A DNA stretch of 64,000 nt from Leifsonia sp. Leaf336 (GCF_001423695.1 NZ_LMOZ01000002.1:1240504-1304503), one strand, 5' to 3'; counted from the first letter of the stretch, positions 18,270-26,737 are shown. A program made the numbers and translations. Notes: a model not told the origin generated them from the letters alone.

Positions 18270-19145
18270 ATGGCAGATCGCACTCCCTGGTCCTTGTCGG
18301 GCGCCCTCCGCGGGCTGTTCGCCAAGAAGACCATCGACGAGACCACCTGGGACGATCTGGAGGCTGCGCTCATCACGGCCGACTTCGGCCCCGACGTCAC
18401 CGAGGCGGTCGTCGGCGACCTTCGCGCCAAGGTCGATCGCTACCACACCACCGACCCGGCCGACCTCCAGCGCATGCTGCGCGAGACGATGGAGGAGCGT
18501 CTCTCGAAGCTCGACACCACGCTGAAGCTCAGCGAACGGCCCGCGATCGTCCTCGTCGTCGGCGTCAACGGCGTCGGCAAGACGACGACCATCGGCAAGT
18601 TCGCCAAGTTCCTGCGCACGTACGACCGGTCGGTGGTCGTGGGCGCCGCCGACACCTTCCGCGCCGCCGCCGTCGAGCAGCTGGCGACCTGGGCCGAGCG
18701 CGCAGGCGCCGAGATCGTCCGGCCGCAGCAGCAGGGCCAAGATCCGGCCTCCGTTGCGTTCCAGACGGTCGAGAAGGCGAAGCGCGACGGCACCGAGATC
18801 GTCATCATCGACACGGCGGGCCGCCTCCAGACCAAGGGCGGTCTGATGGACGAGCTCTCCAAGATCAAGCGCGTCGTCGAAAAGCAGGCGCCGATCGCGG
18901 AGGTGCTCCTGGTCCTCGACGCGACCACCGGGCAGAACGGGCTCGCGCAGGCCGAGGCCTTCCTCGAGCACGCCGGGGTGACCGGGCTGGTGCTGACCAA
19001 GCTCGACGGCTCGGCCAAGGGCGGCTTCGTCCTCGCCGTGCAGGAGCGCACCGGCCTCCCGATCAAGCTCATCGGCCAGGGCGAGGGCATCAACGACCTG
19101 ACCGGCTTCACTCCGCACGTCTTCGCCCAGCAGCTGGTCGGATAG
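18270..19145 (+). CDS. ftsY: Signal recognition particle receptor FtsY
   Basis: A 291-residue SRP receptor GTPase that docks Ffh-ribosome complexes at the membrane. It is essentially only the NG domain: N-domain helices at 1-85, P-loop GVNGVGKT (98-105), DTAGRLQ, TKLDGSAKGG and the closing GINDLTGFTPHVFAQQLVG. The acidic A domain of E. coli FtsY is absent, as in many actinobacteria. The ATG at 18270 is leaderless-like. Together with ffh 0.6 kb downstream this places both SRP GTPases side by side. Confidence 0.96.
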   Translation: MADRTPWSLSGALRGLFAKKTIDETTWDDLEAALITADFGPDVTEAVVGDLRAKVDRYHTTDPADLQRMLRETMEERLSKLDTTLKLSERPAIVLVVGVNGVGKTTTIGKFAKFLRTYDRSVVVGAADTFRAAAVEQLATWAERAGAEIVRPQQQGQDPASVAFQTVEKAKRDGTEIVIIDTAGRLQTKGGLMDELSKIKRVVEKQAPIAEVLLVLDATTGQNGLAQAEAFLEHAGVTGLVLTKLDGSAKGGFVLAVQERTGLPIKLIGQGEGINDLTGFTPHVFAQQLVG

Positions 19146-19152
19146 GGGCGGC

Positions 19153-19653
19153 ATGGCCATCGAGCACGACTACTTCGGAGTCATCGACGAGACCGCATCC
19201 GGCGGCCTGGCCTGGGGCGACACGGTGGAGCTGGCCGATCAGCCCGTGGAGGTCGACCTGCTCGCCGACGACGAGTCGGCGGTGGGCGAGTACGCGCTCG
19301 ACGCGGCGGCGGCGCTGATCCAGGCGCTGGAAGGCTTCGACGCGCGGGCGCGCGACGCGCTGATCGCCGAGCTGAGCTCGCGGCAGTCGGCGACGACCAA
19401 CTACATCGACGAGCACGTCGACAAGCTGGGGGAGTCGCTCCTCGACCTGCTGGTCTACAACTCCGGCGACATCGCGATCGACGTGCTGCGATCGCTGCAG
19501 CTGCTCGCCGTGACGGTGCAGGCCGACCAGGCGGGGGAGGACGAGGTCTTCGCGACGTTCGACTACTCCATCAGCCCGGACGAGACGGACGCCATCCTGA
19601 CGGTGTCGTTCGATGTGCGCGGCGACGTGGTCGCGGTCGACACCCAGAGCTGA
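19153..19653 (+). CDS. Conserved hypothetical protein (possible DUF2004 member)
   Basis: 166 residues, strongly acidic and soluble, without signal peptide or membrane segment. It starts 7 bp after ftsY (GGGGCGGC upstream of the ATG) and is probably cotranscribed. The N-terminus MAIEHDYFGVIDE and the C-terminal beta-rich segment TFDYSISPDETDAILTVSFD resemble DUF2004-type proteins, but this is from memory and weak. No catalytic motif is visible. Its constant place between ftsY and ffh could mean a role near SRP, but that is speculation. Confidence 0.7.
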   Translation: MAIEHDYFGVIDETASGGLAWGDTVELADQPVEVDLLADDESAVGEYALDAAAALIQALEGFDARARDALIAELSSRQSATTNYIDEHVDKLGESLLDLLVYNSGDIAIDVLRSLQLLAVTVQADQAGEDEVFATFDYSISPDETDAILTVSFDVRGDVVAVDTQS

Positions 19654-19705
19654 CCGACACCCGGGAACCACTGGCCGTCCTCGGCGACCGCCCGGCCAGG
19701 CCCGA

Positions 19706-19711
19706 TAGACT
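19706..19711 (+). promoter_or_regulatory. -10 box TAGACT for leaderless ffh
   Basis: TAGACT ends 9 nt before the ffh ATG; the gap TGTCGGATC has no Shine-Dalgarno. Confidence 0.6.
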
Positions 19712-19720
19712 TGTCGGATC

Positions 19721-21289
19721 ATGGCTACTTTCGGCTCGCTGTCCGACCGTCTTACGGACACCTTCAAGAACCTCCGCACCAAGGGCAAGCTCACGCCGTC
19801 CGACGTGGACGGAACGGTGCGCGAGATCCGCCGAGCGCTGCTCGACGCGGATGTCGCACTCGACGTCGTCAAGGACTTCACAGCGAAGGTGCGCGAGCGC
19901 GCCCTGTCGGACGAGGTCAACAAGGCGCTCAACCCGGCCCAGCAGGTCGTGCAGATCGTCAACGAGGAGCTCGTCGCCATCCTCGGCGGCCAGCAGCGCC
20001 GGCTGCAGTTCGCCAAGAAGCCGCCGACGGTCATCATGCTCGCCGGCCTGCAGGGCGCGGGAAAGACCACGCTCGCGGGCAAGCTCGGCAAGTGGCTGGC
20101 CAAAGACGGGCACACGCCGCTCCTGGTCGCCGCCGACCTCCAGCGGCCCAACGCCGTCACTCAGCTCCAGATCGTCGGCGAGCAGGCCGGCGTCCCGGTG
20201 TTCGCCCCGGAGCCGGGCAACGGCGTCGGCAACCCGGTCAGGGTCGCCAAGGACGCCCTGAAGTTCGCCGAGACCAAGCAGTACGACACGGTCGTCATCG
20301 ACACTGCTGGCCGTCTCGGCGTCGACGCCGAGCTCATGAAGCAGGCCGCCGACATCCGCAAGGCCACCGAGCCCGACGAAGTCCTCTTCGTGATCGACGC
20401 CATGATCGGTCAAGACGCGGTCGCGACGGCCAAGGCGTTCCAAGACGGAGTGGACTTCACCGGCGTCGTGCTCTCCAAGCTCGACGGCGACGCCCGCGGT
20501 GGAGCCGCCCTCTCGGTCGCGTCGATCACCGGCCGCCCGATCATCTTCGCCTCCACCGGTGAGGGCCTGGACGACTTCGAGCCGTTCCACCCCGACCGCA
20601 TGGCCTCCCGCATCCTCGACCTCGGTGACATCCTCACCCTGATCGAGCAGGCGCAGGAGGCGTTCGACGAAGACGAGGCGCGCAAGGTCGCCGAGAAGTT
20701 CGCGACCGACAGCTTCACGCTCGACGACTTCCTCAAGCAGATGCAGCAGCTGCGCAACATGGGCTCCATCAAGAAGATGATGGGCATGCTCCCGGGCGCC
20801 GGCCAGATGAAGCAGCAGCTCGACAACTTCGACGAGCGCGAGATCGTGCGCACCGAGGCCATCATCCAGTCGATGACCACGGCCGAGCGCACCACCCCGA
20901 AGCTGCTCAACGGCTCGCGCCGGCTGCGTATCGCGAAGGGCTCGGGAACCACGGTCACCGAGGTGAACCAGCTCGTCAACCGTTTCGAGCAGGCGGCCAA
21001 GATGATGAAGACCGTCGCCAAGGGCGGTGTGCCGAACGTTCCCGGCATGGGACCGATCCCCGGCGCCGGCTACTCGGGCCGCGGCAAGCAGCAGCCCAAG
21101 AAGAAGGGCTCCCGCTCGGGCAACCCGGCTAAGCGTGCGGCCGAGAACGCCGCTCTCGCATCGGGGGTCAAGCCGGGCGCGACGAGCACTTCGGCGGGCA
21201 GCGGTTTCGGCGTCGGCGGCGGCAAGGGCGCAGCGGGAGGCCCCTCCGAGGAGGAGCTGGCCGCGCTTCAGCGCTTCATGGGCCGCTAG
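19721..21289 (+). CDS. ffh: Signal recognition particle protein Ffh
   Basis: A 522-residue SRP54 GTPase that binds signal peptides and 4.5S RNA. NG domain: P-loop GLQGAGKT (109-116), DTAGRLG, SKLDGDARGG. The M domain (about 300-435) has the Met-rich finger MGSIKKMMGMLPGAGQMKQQ and the RNA-binding motif SRRLRIAKGSGTTV. A low-complexity Gly/Ser/Lys tail (about 440-522) is longer than in E. coli. The SRP RNA gene itself is not in the window. Confidence 0.97.
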   Translation: MATFGSLSDRLTDTFKNLRTKGKLTPSDVDGTVREIRRALLDADVALDVVKDFTAKVRERALSDEVNKALNPAQQVVQIVNEELVAILGGQQRRLQFAKKPPTVIMLAGLQGAGKTTLAGKLGKWLAKDGHTPLLVAADLQRPNAVTQLQIVGEQAGVPVFAPEPGNGVGNPVRVAKDALKFAETKQYDTVVIDTAGRLGVDAELMKQAADIRKATEPDEVLFVIDAMIGQDAVATAKAFQDGVDFTGVVLSKLDGDARGGAALSVASITGRPIIFASTGEGLDDFEPFHPDRMASRILDLGDILTLIEQAQEAFDEDEARKVAEKFATDSFTLDDFLKQMQQLRNMGSIKKMMGMLPGAGQMKQQLDNFDEREIVRTEAIIQSMTTAERTTPKLLNGSRRLRIAKGSGTTVTEVNQLVNRFEQAAKMMKTVAKGGVPNVPGMGPIPGAGYSGRGKQQPKKKGSRSGNPAKRAAENAALASGVKPGATSTSAGSGFGVGGGKGAAGGPSEEELAALQRFMGR

Positions 21290-21298
21290 GCCCGCGGG

Positions 21299-21323
21299 CC
21301 AGCGGTCGCCGCAGTGGCCTAGG
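21299..21323. terminator. Possible shared hairpin between convergent ffh and SGNH gene
   Basis: GGCCA-GCGG, a TCG loop, then CCGC-(AG)-TGGCC forms an imperfect 9-bp stem with a 2-nt bulge between the convergent ffh and SGNH genes. There is no T-tract on either strand, so it is only a candidate bidirectional terminator. Confidence 0.3.
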
Positions 21324-22011
21324 AGGTCACGCCGAGCGGGGCCAGACGATCCTCGATGGTCTTCGCGACGATGCGTTCGCCTGCCGCGTTCGGGTGGATG
21401 CCGTCGACCTGCACGAGCTCCGGGTGCCCGGCGAGCGGATACCCGATGTCGAGGAAGGTGCCACCGACGTCCGTCACGGCCTTCTCGACGATCGCGTTGA
21501 CGGTCGCCACCGTGGGCGGAGGCGCGTCGGCGCCCCAGACGGTCGTGATGCCGATGATGCGGGCCCGGGGGAAGGTGTCGTGCAGCTCTCCGAGCAGTTC
21601 GTCGGCCGACGAGGTGACGAGAGCCGGGCTCTGCTCACGGTCATTCCGCGTGGCGGCGATCAGGATGTAGTCGGGGTGGAGGCCGAGGGCCGTGTCGACC
21701 TGCTCGCGGTACGTGTCGCCGTTCCAGCCGGGCTTGACGAAGCCGGACCCGGACACGGCCAGGTTCGTGAGGCTCCAGCCGTGCTGCGCGGCGATGAGCG
21801 CCGGCCATGCCTCGTCGGGACGGATTCCCTTGCCGAAGGCGATCGAGTCGCCGATGGCGATCACCTGCGGTTTCGTGTGGTCCGCCGGTGCAGCGGCGGG
21901 AGTGCCCTCGGCCGCGACGGGTCGCGCGGGAGCAGTGGAGGAGCAGCCGGCCAGAGCGACGGCTGCGGCCGCGACCGCGACGAGCGCGATCAGGCGGGAA
22001 CGGGTGGGCAC
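21319..22011 (-). CDS. SGNH/GDSL hydrolase-family lipoprotein (copy A)
   Basis: About 230 residues. The signal peptide ends in lipobox LAGC, so the protein is probably anchored outside the membrane. SGNH block I is AIGDSIAFGKG (nucleophile Ser), block III is ATRND, and block V is VDGIHPNAAG with the Asp and His of the triad. This is an esterase/lipase-like fold; the substrate is unknown. I chose the GTG at 22011 because TACCCT lies 6 nt upstream and the lipoprotein signal starts there. It is one of three tandem paralogues (21319-23511) with shared block order but diverged sequence. Confidence 0.82.
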   Translation of the reverse strand: MPTRSRLIALVAVAAAAVALAGCSSTAPARPVAAEGTPAAAPADHTKPQVIAIGDSIAFGKGIRPDEAWPALIAAQHGWSLTNLAVSGSGFVKPGWNGDTYREQVDTALGLHPDYILIAATRNDREQSPALVTSSADELLGELHDTFPRARIIGITTVWGADAPPPTVATVNAIVEKAVTDVGGTFLDIGYPLAGHPELVQVDGIHPNAAGERIVAKTIEDRLAPLGVTS

Positions 22012-22017
22012 GGAGTG

Positions 22018-22023
22018 AGGGTA
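22018..22023 (-). promoter_or_regulatory. -10 box TACCCT for leaderless SGNH copy A
   Basis: On the minus strand TACCCT ends 6 nt before the GTG at 22011. It suggests copy A has its own promoter instead of relying on the two upstream paralogues. Confidence 0.5.
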
Positions 22024-22087
22024 GACCGTGGAGACTGACAGATCGCTGTGTGCGCGTCCCGGGCGTGTCGCAGCACGCCGCCACGGG

Positions 22088-22834
22088 TCACTCGGAGGCC
22101 GGCCCGGGCTCGATCCCTGCCTTCGCGATCGCGTCGGCGACCGTCTTCCCCAGCAGCGTCTGTCCCGCCGCATTCGGGTGGATGCCGTCCGTCTGCATGA
22201 GGTCGGCGCGACCGAGGAAGGTCTGGCCGATGGCGAGCCAGTGCCCGCCGGCCCCGAGGACCGCGTTCTTGAGGGCGTCGTCCATCACGCTCGTGACGGC
22301 AGGAGCGGCCATGGCTCCCCACACCGCACCCATGCCGATGACCGTCGTGTCGGGAAGCGCGTTCGACAACCGGTCGACCGAAGCCTGGGTCGCCGTCTTC
22401 ACGGTGCCGGGTGCGACCTTCGCGGTCGCTGCGTCGTTGATCGTCGCCGCGATGATGACGACCTGGGGACGCAAGCGGATCACGGCGCTCACCTGGTCGT
22501 CGAAGTCGTGGGTGTTGACCCCGGGCTTGGTGAACCCGGCGCCGCCTTCGCCGAGGTCGGTCAGGTTCCAGCCGAGGCGGTCGGCGGCGATGAGCGGCCA
22601 CGCATCGTCGGCGGGGACGTTCCAGCCGATCGCGATGGAGTCGCCGATCACGGCGGCCGACGGCATCCCCGTCGTAGTCGTGTGGGGGCGGGAGGAAGCC
22701 GTCGCCGACGGAGCGGAGCTCGCCCGCGAGTCGATCGAGGTCAGTGCGCAGCCGCTCAGCAGGAGGAGCGTCGCAGCGACGACCGCCGTCGCCGCGAGGC
22801 GGATACGGCTGCCTCGCCGTGCCGAACCGGCCAT
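22088..22834 (-). CDS. SGNH/GDSL hydrolase-family lipoprotein (copy B)
   Basis: About 248 residues: signal peptide with lipobox LLSGC, block I VIGDSIAIGWN, block III AATIND, block V TDGIHPNAAGQTLLG. All three catalytic positions are kept, so it should be an active extracytoplasmic hydrolase of unknown substrate. The ATG at 22834 shares its A with the last base of copy C's TGA (TGATG), so copies C and B are translationally coupled. Closest in the window to copy A (block V nearly identical). Confidence 0.82.
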   Translation of the reverse strand: MAGSARRGSRIRLAATAVVAATLLLLSGCALTSIDSRASSAPSATASSRPHTTTTGMPSAAVIGDSIAIGWNVPADDAWPLIAADRLGWNLTDLGEGGAGFTKPGVNTHDFDDQVSAVIRLRPQVVIIAATINDAATAKVAPGTVKTATQASVDRLSNALPDTTVIGMGAVWGAMAAPAVTSVMDDALKNAVLGAGGHWLAIGQTFLGRADLMQTDGIHPNAAGQTLLGKTVADAIAKAGIEPGPASE

Positions 22835-23511
22835 CAGACCAGTCCGTCGATCCGCGAGAGGAACGCCGAGGCGATCGCCTGCTGCCCTTCGAGCGTGGGA
22901 TGCTCCCCGTCGTCCTGCACGAGGCCCGCCTGTCCGCGATACGGCTGGCCGAGGTCGATCCACTTGCCGCCTGCCGCCGTGACCGCGGTGCGCAGGGCGT
23001 CGTTCAGGGGAGCGAGGTCGCTGTCGCTCGCTTCGCCCGTGAGCGCGTTGTACCCGACGAGGTGCGCCTTCGGCAGCGCGTCCCTCAACCGTTCGACGGC
23101 TGCGGCCATCGCCGCGGCGACGGAGGCCGTGTCCTGTCCGAGGTCGTTGTCGGACGCGCCGATCAGCACCACGTCGGCCTTCGCGGCGATGGCCTGGTCG
23201 ATCTGTCCGTCGAAGCTCTGATTGCTCGAGCCCAGCGCGACGAACCCGGCGCCCGGCTCGCTGAAGTTCTCCAGACCCCAGCGGCGGTCGACCGCGACGA
23301 GCGCCGGCCAGGATTCGAACGGCTCGAGGCCCATTCCCGACTCGATCGAGTCGCCGACGATCGCGACGACGGGGTGTCGGCCGCCGTTCACCGCGGAACC
23401 CAGATTCAATGCGGGGCTCGAGGCGGTGGCGCAGCCGCTGAGAGCGAGCGTCCCGAGCAGCAGCGCTGCCAGGGCGGTCGCCGCTGTGGCGAGGGGCCGG
23501 TGGTGGAGCAT
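22834..23511 (-). CDS. SGNH/GDSL hydrolase-family lipoprotein (copy C)
   Basis: 225 residues: signal peptide with lipobox ALSGC, block I IVGDSIESGMG, block III GASDND, block V QDDGEHPTLEGQ. The most diverged of the three: it has DGEHPT in place of DGIHPN, but keeps Ser, Asp and His. First gene of the C-B pair. Start ATG with TAGGCT 7 nt upstream, hence probably leaderless. Confidence 0.82.
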   Translation of the reverse strand: MLHHRPLATAATALAALLLGTLALSGCATASSPALNLGSAVNGGRHPVVAIVGDSIESGMGLEPFESWPALVAVDRRWGLENFSEPGAGFVALGSSNQSFDGQIDQAIAAKADVVLIGASDNDLGQDTASVAAAMAAAVERLRDALPKAHLVGYNALTGEASDSDLAPLNDALRTAVTAAGGKWIDLGQPYRGQAGLVQDDGEHPTLEGQQAIASAFLSRIDGLV

Positions 23512-23518
23512 GTCTTCG

Positions 23519-23524
23519 AGCCTA
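23519..23524 (-). promoter_or_regulatory. -10 box TAGGCT for leaderless SGNH copy C
   Basis: Minus-strand TAGGCT ends 7 nt before the ATG at 23511 with no Shine-Dalgarno between. Confidence 0.55.
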
Positions 23525-23574
23525 AATCAGGAGCCTATGGATGCCCTATGCGGGGCTAGGAGGCGGCTGTGCTG

Positions 23575-24732
23575 TCAGGCGATCGAGCCACGGGAGCCGC
23601 GGTCGAGTCCGCTGCGCAGCTCGTGCGTGAGCGAGCTCACGACGGCCTGCAGGCTGCCGCCGTTCGCCTCTGCGACGGCGAGCTGCCGCTGATAGCTGGC
23701 GCCGGTGGCGAGCACGTCGGCCACGGTCGCGAGCTCGTCGGCGCAGCCGAGCCGGTCCGCCGTCTCGCCGAGCTCGTCGACCAGCTCGAGGAGGCAGTCG
23801 CTCACGAGGCGCTCCGAGCCGTCGGGTGCGACGATGATCTCGGCTTCGAGGCCGTAGCGCGCGGCGCGCCACTTGTTCTCGCGCACGAACCACGGCTGCA
23901 GGGTGACCGGCTCGACGCCCTGGTCGAGATCGCCCGACATCCGGTCGGTCAGGCAGTGGATGAGGGCCCCGACCGCACCCACCTCGTCGGCGGTCGAGAG
24001 GCCGTCGCACGCGCGCATCTCGACCGTTCCCCACTTCGGCGAGGGCCGGATGTCCCAGCGCACCTCGCTGTGGTCCTCGACGACGCCGGTCGTGACCAAG
24101 TCCTGCACGTACTCCTCATAGTTCGCCCAGGTCCCGAACTGCCAGGGGAGGCCGGCGGTGGGGAGTTGCTGGAACATCAGGGCGCGGTTGGACGCGTAGC
24201 CGGTCCTGGCACCGGCCCAGAACGGGCTGGATGCGCTCAGGGCCTGCAGGTGCGGGTAGTAGGTCAGGAGGCCGTTCACGATCGGCAGCGCCTTGTCGCG
24301 CTCGTCGATGCCGACGTGCACGTGGATGCCCCAGATCATCATCTGCCTGCCCCACCACTGCGTGCGGTCGAGAAGACGGTCGTAGCGCTCGTTCGGCGTG
24401 ATCTTCTGGTCGAACCACTGGGCGAAGGGATGCGTCCCCGCGCACATCAGCTCGACTCCCAGCGGGTCGGTGACCTCCCTGGTGAGCCCGATGAGCTCCT
24501 GGAGGTCGGCGATCGCCGCCGGCACCGTGCGGTGCACGCGGCTGACCAGCTCGACGGTGTTGAGGAGCAGCTCGTGCGTGATCTGCGGATGCTCACGGCC
24601 GTCGGGGGTCCCGAGCTCGCGGAGGACGTCGTCGGCGATCTGCACCAGGTCGCCGCTGGAGGCGTCCACGAGGGCCAGCTCCCACTCGATGCCGACGGTG
24701 GAGCGCTCGGACTCCGCGAAGTGGATCTGCAT
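23575..24732 (-). CDS. ybdK: Glutamate-cysteine ligase family 2 / YbdK-type carboxylate-amine ligase
   Basis: A 385-residue member of GCS2, which forms gamma-glutamyl-cysteine or similar amide bonds using ATP. Marks are STVGIEWELALVD at the N-terminus (metal/ATP-binding Glu residues), CAGTHPFAQWFDQKIT, IWGIHVHVGI, and FVRENKWRAARYGLEAEI. Length is normal for YbdK. Since mycothiol is the main thiol in actinobacteria, the true substrate of these ligases is uncertain. Monocistronic; 63 bp upstream of the SGNH copy C promoter on the same strand direction. Confidence 0.85.
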   Translation of the reverse strand: MQIHFAESERSTVGIEWELALVDASSGDLVQIADDVLRELGTPDGREHPQITHELLLNTVELVSRVHRTVPAAIADLQELIGLTREVTDPLGVELMCAGTHPFAQWFDQKITPNERYDRLLDRTQWWGRQMMIWGIHVHVGIDERDKALPIVNGLLTYYPHLQALSASSPFWAGARTGYASNRALMFQQLPTAGLPWQFGTWANYEEYVQDLVTTGVVEDHSEVRWDIRPSPKWGTVEMRACDGLSTADEVGAVGALIHCLTDRMSGDLDQGVEPVTLQPWFVRENKWRAARYGLEAEIIVAPDGSERLVSDCLLELVDELGETADRLGCADELATVADVLATGASYQRQLAVAEANGGSLQAVVSSLTHELRSGLDRGSRGSIA

Positions 24733-24778
24733 CCGGGTCTGGTCCCATCGTCCGATAGTTCACTGTGCCGATTGTTAC

Positions 24779-24807
24779 TTGTGGCCGCTTTTCTGACAGA
24801 ATATCTA
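24779..24807 (+). promoter_or_regulatory. Candidate promoter for the rpsP operon
   Basis: TTGTGG (24779-24784) and TATCTA (24802-24807) are 17 bp apart in an unusually A/T-rich patch. It would give an rpsP leader of about 140 nt. Assigned by eye. Confidence 0.45.
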
Positions 24808-24913
24808 GTTGAGTTCAACGTGCCCGACCCTCTATCCGGCGCGTGGGACGAACAATAGACCTCCTGCCGCGTGTGCCCCCACGCCCACGGCAGTCAGTTC
24901 GACAACGAATCCA

Positions 24914-24934
24914 CCGGAACCCCAGGGGTTCCGG
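24914..24934 (+). promoter_or_regulatory. Palindrome in the rpsP leader
   Basis: CCGGAACCCC and its complement GGGGTTCCGG flank a single A, a 21-bp near-perfect palindrome. As RNA it folds as about 8 bp with a 5-nt loop. It ends 11 nt before AGGAGA, the rpsP Shine-Dalgarno, so it could modulate translation or termination. Confidence 0.4.
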
Positions 24935-24953
24935 ACGTCAACACAGGAGAATT

Positions 24954-25448
24954 GTGGCTGTCAAAATCCGTCTGAAGCGCCTCGGCAAGATCCGCGCTCC
25001 GTACTACCGCATCGTCGTCGCCGACTCGCGCACCAAGCGCGACGGCCGCGTCATCGAGGAGATCGGTCTGTACCACCCGACCGAGGAGCCCTCGCGCATC
25101 GAGGTCGACTCCGACCGCGCGCAGTACTGGCTCAGCGTCGGCGCCCAGCCGTCCGAGCAGGTGCTCGTGCTCCTCAAGCTCACCGGCGACTGGGGCAAGT
25201 TCAAGGGTGACAAGAACGCCGTCTCGACCGTGAAGACCGCCGACGAGAAGGTCGCGTTCGTCGCCGACGACAAGAAGAAGCCGGTCCTCAAGCCGAAGAA
25301 GGACGAGAAGCCGGCCGAGGTCGCCGCCGAGGCTGAGGCCGTCGTCGAGGCCGAGGTCGAGGCCGAGGAGGCCGCCGAGGCCGAGGTCGTCGCCGAGGCG
25401 GAAGAGATCACCGAAGAGGCCTCCGAGGCCGACGGCGAGAAGGCGTAA
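24954..25448 (+). CDS. rpsP: 30S ribosomal protein S16
   Basis: 164 residues; bS16 core at about 1-85 ([20 protein letters not shown] and GLYHPTEEP). The remainder is a Lys-rich then Glu/Ala-rich tail with repeated AEAE units. The core alone is the normal S16 length; acidic tails occur in actinobacteria. The GTG at 24954 has AGGAGA 5 nt upstream. First gene of the rpsP-khpA-rimM run. Confidence 0.96.
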   Translation: MAVKIRLKRLGKIRAPYYRIVVADSRTKRDGRVIEEIGLYHPTEEPSRIEVDSDRAQYWLSVGAQPSEQVLVLLKLTGDWGKFKGDKNAVSTVKTADEKVAFVADDKKKPVLKPKKDEKPAEVAAEAEAVVEAEVEAEEAAEAEVVAEAEEITEEASEADGEKA

Positions 25449-25452
25449 CACC

Positions 25453-25683
25453 TTGCTCGCACCCGCGCTCACGCACCTGGTCAAAGGCATCGTCGACCAC
25501 CCGGACGACGTGCATGTGGTGGCCAAGGGCTCCCCGCGTGGCGAGGTCCTCGAGGTTCGTGTGAACCCCGAGGACCTCGGCCGGGTCATCGGCCGCTCGG
25601 GCCGTACGGCCAAAGCGCTCCGCACGCTCGTGGCTGCGTTGGCCGACGGCCGGCGCGTCCGCGTCGACGTCGTCGACGACTGA
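25453..25683 (+). CDS. khpA: KH-domain RNA-binding protein KhpA
   Basis: A 76-residue single KH domain protein with the GXXG loop GRSG (47-50) in DLGRVIGRSGRTAKALR. KhpA binds RNA and, with KhpB, affects cell size and division in several Gram-positives. TTG start at 25453, 4 bp after the rpsP stop; no in-frame ATG exists that would preserve the domain. rimM follows 1 bp after the stop. Confidence 0.9.
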   Translation: MLAPALTHLVKGIVDHPDDVHVVAKGSPRGEVLEVRVNPEDLGRVIGRSGRTAKALRTLVAALADGRRVRVDVVDD

Positions 25684-25684
25684 G

Positions 25685-26338
25685 GTGGCCGAGCACAAGC
25701 TGCCCCGCAAGGAGGTCGCTCCGCGGCCGGATCAGACCGAGCTGCGTGTCGGCCGGCTGACCAAGGCGCACGGCCTCAAAGGCGCGATCAAGGTCGAGCT
25801 CTACACCGACGAGCCGGAGCGCCGATTCGTGCCGGGAGCGGTCTTCACCCTCCAGGTGCCCACGGCCTCCAAGTGGCACGGCAAGACGATCGAGCTCACG
25901 GAGCTCCGCTGGTACAACGGTCATCCCGTCGCCTTCTTCGCCGGTGTAGACGACCGCACCGAGGCGGAGACGCTCGTCAAGGCCATCCTGTGGGTGAGCC
26001 AGGACGTCCGTCAGCTTCCCGAAGAGGAGGACGCCTGGTACGACCACCAGCTGGTCGGGCTCAGCGCGCGCCGCGACGGCGTGGAGGTCGGGACGATCGC
26101 CCGGGTCGACCACCTGCCCGCGCAAGATCTGCTGGTCGTGCGCACGCCCGACGGCGAGGTCCTGGTGCCGTTCGTCTCGGCCATCGTTCCGGAGGTCGAC
26201 CTGGCCGCAGGCACCATCACGCTCACGCCGCCGCCCGGGCTCTTCGAAGAGATCCCGGACGACGACGAGCCTGGCGGCGCTGACGACACCGCCGAGCCGG
26301 ATGTCACGGATTCCGAGCCGGAGAACGGCGAGGGCTGA
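25685..26338 (+). CDS. rimM: 16S rRNA processing / ribosome maturation factor RimM
   Basis: A 217-residue RimM needed for 30S head assembly, binding S19. The N-terminal domain begins LRVGRLTKAHGLKGAIKVEL and the C-terminal PRC-barrel contains DHLPAQDLLVVRTPDGEVLVPF. An acidic tail of about 35 residues follows. GTG start with only 1 bp after khpA. Normally trmD comes next; here a PIN/GntR/MFS module intervenes. Confidence 0.94.
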   Translation: MAEHKLPRKEVAPRPDQTELRVGRLTKAHGLKGAIKVELYTDEPERRFVPGAVFTLQVPTASKWHGKTIELTELRWYNGHPVAFFAGVDDRTEAETLVKAILWVSQDVRQLPEEEDAWYDHQLVGLSARRDGVEVGTIARVDHLPAQDLLVVRTPDGEVLVPFVSAIVPEVDLAAGTITLTPPPGLFEEIPDDDEPGGADDTAEPDVTDSEPENGEG

Positions 26339-26341
26339 GGC

Positions 26342-26737
26342 ATGACGGCCTACGTGATCGACGCCTCCGCAGCCATCGTGCTCGCGGAGGCCGGTTACGT
26401 CCCGGCCTCGGGCGACACCCTCCTGGCGCCGACGCTGCTGCGCTCGGAGGTGCTGGCGTCGCTCCGTCGCGATGTCGTCTCCGGCGTTCGCGAGGAGCGG
26501 TCTGCACGCGCACTGATCCCCGCCGTCGACCGGCTGCCTGTCCGGCTGCTCGGCGACCGCGTACTGCGAAAGACTGCCTGGCGTCTCGTCGGCGAGCTCG
26601 GCTGGCCGGACACCTTCGCCGCCGAGTACGTCGCTCTGACGGTCCTCCACGGCGACGCGCTCGTGACAGGCGACGCCGATCGATACGCCGGCGCCCCGAT
26701 CGCGTTGCGCACCGGCGCGGACCTCCTGCGCTCTTAG
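26342..26737 (+). CDS. PIN-domain protein (VapC-like, no visible antitoxin)
   Basis: 131 residues. Candidate PIN nuclease acidic positions are D7 (VIDASAAI), E36 (LLRSEVLA), D90/E95 (PDTFAAEY) and D111 (VTGDADRY), the spacing expected of a VapC-like RNase. It starts 3 bp after rimM and should be cotranscribed. There is no small antitoxin gene next to it. Its TAG stop overlaps the TAA stop of the convergent GntR gene (TTAG, 26734-26737). It may be a stand-alone RNase or a remnant of a toxin-antitoxin pair. Confidence 0.75.
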   Translation: MTAYVIDASAAIVLAEAGYVPASGDTLLAPTLLRSEVLASLRRDVVSGVREERSARALIPAVDRLPVRLLGDRVLRKTAWRLVGELGWPDTFAAEYVALTVLHGDALVTGDADRYAGAPIALRTGADLLRS

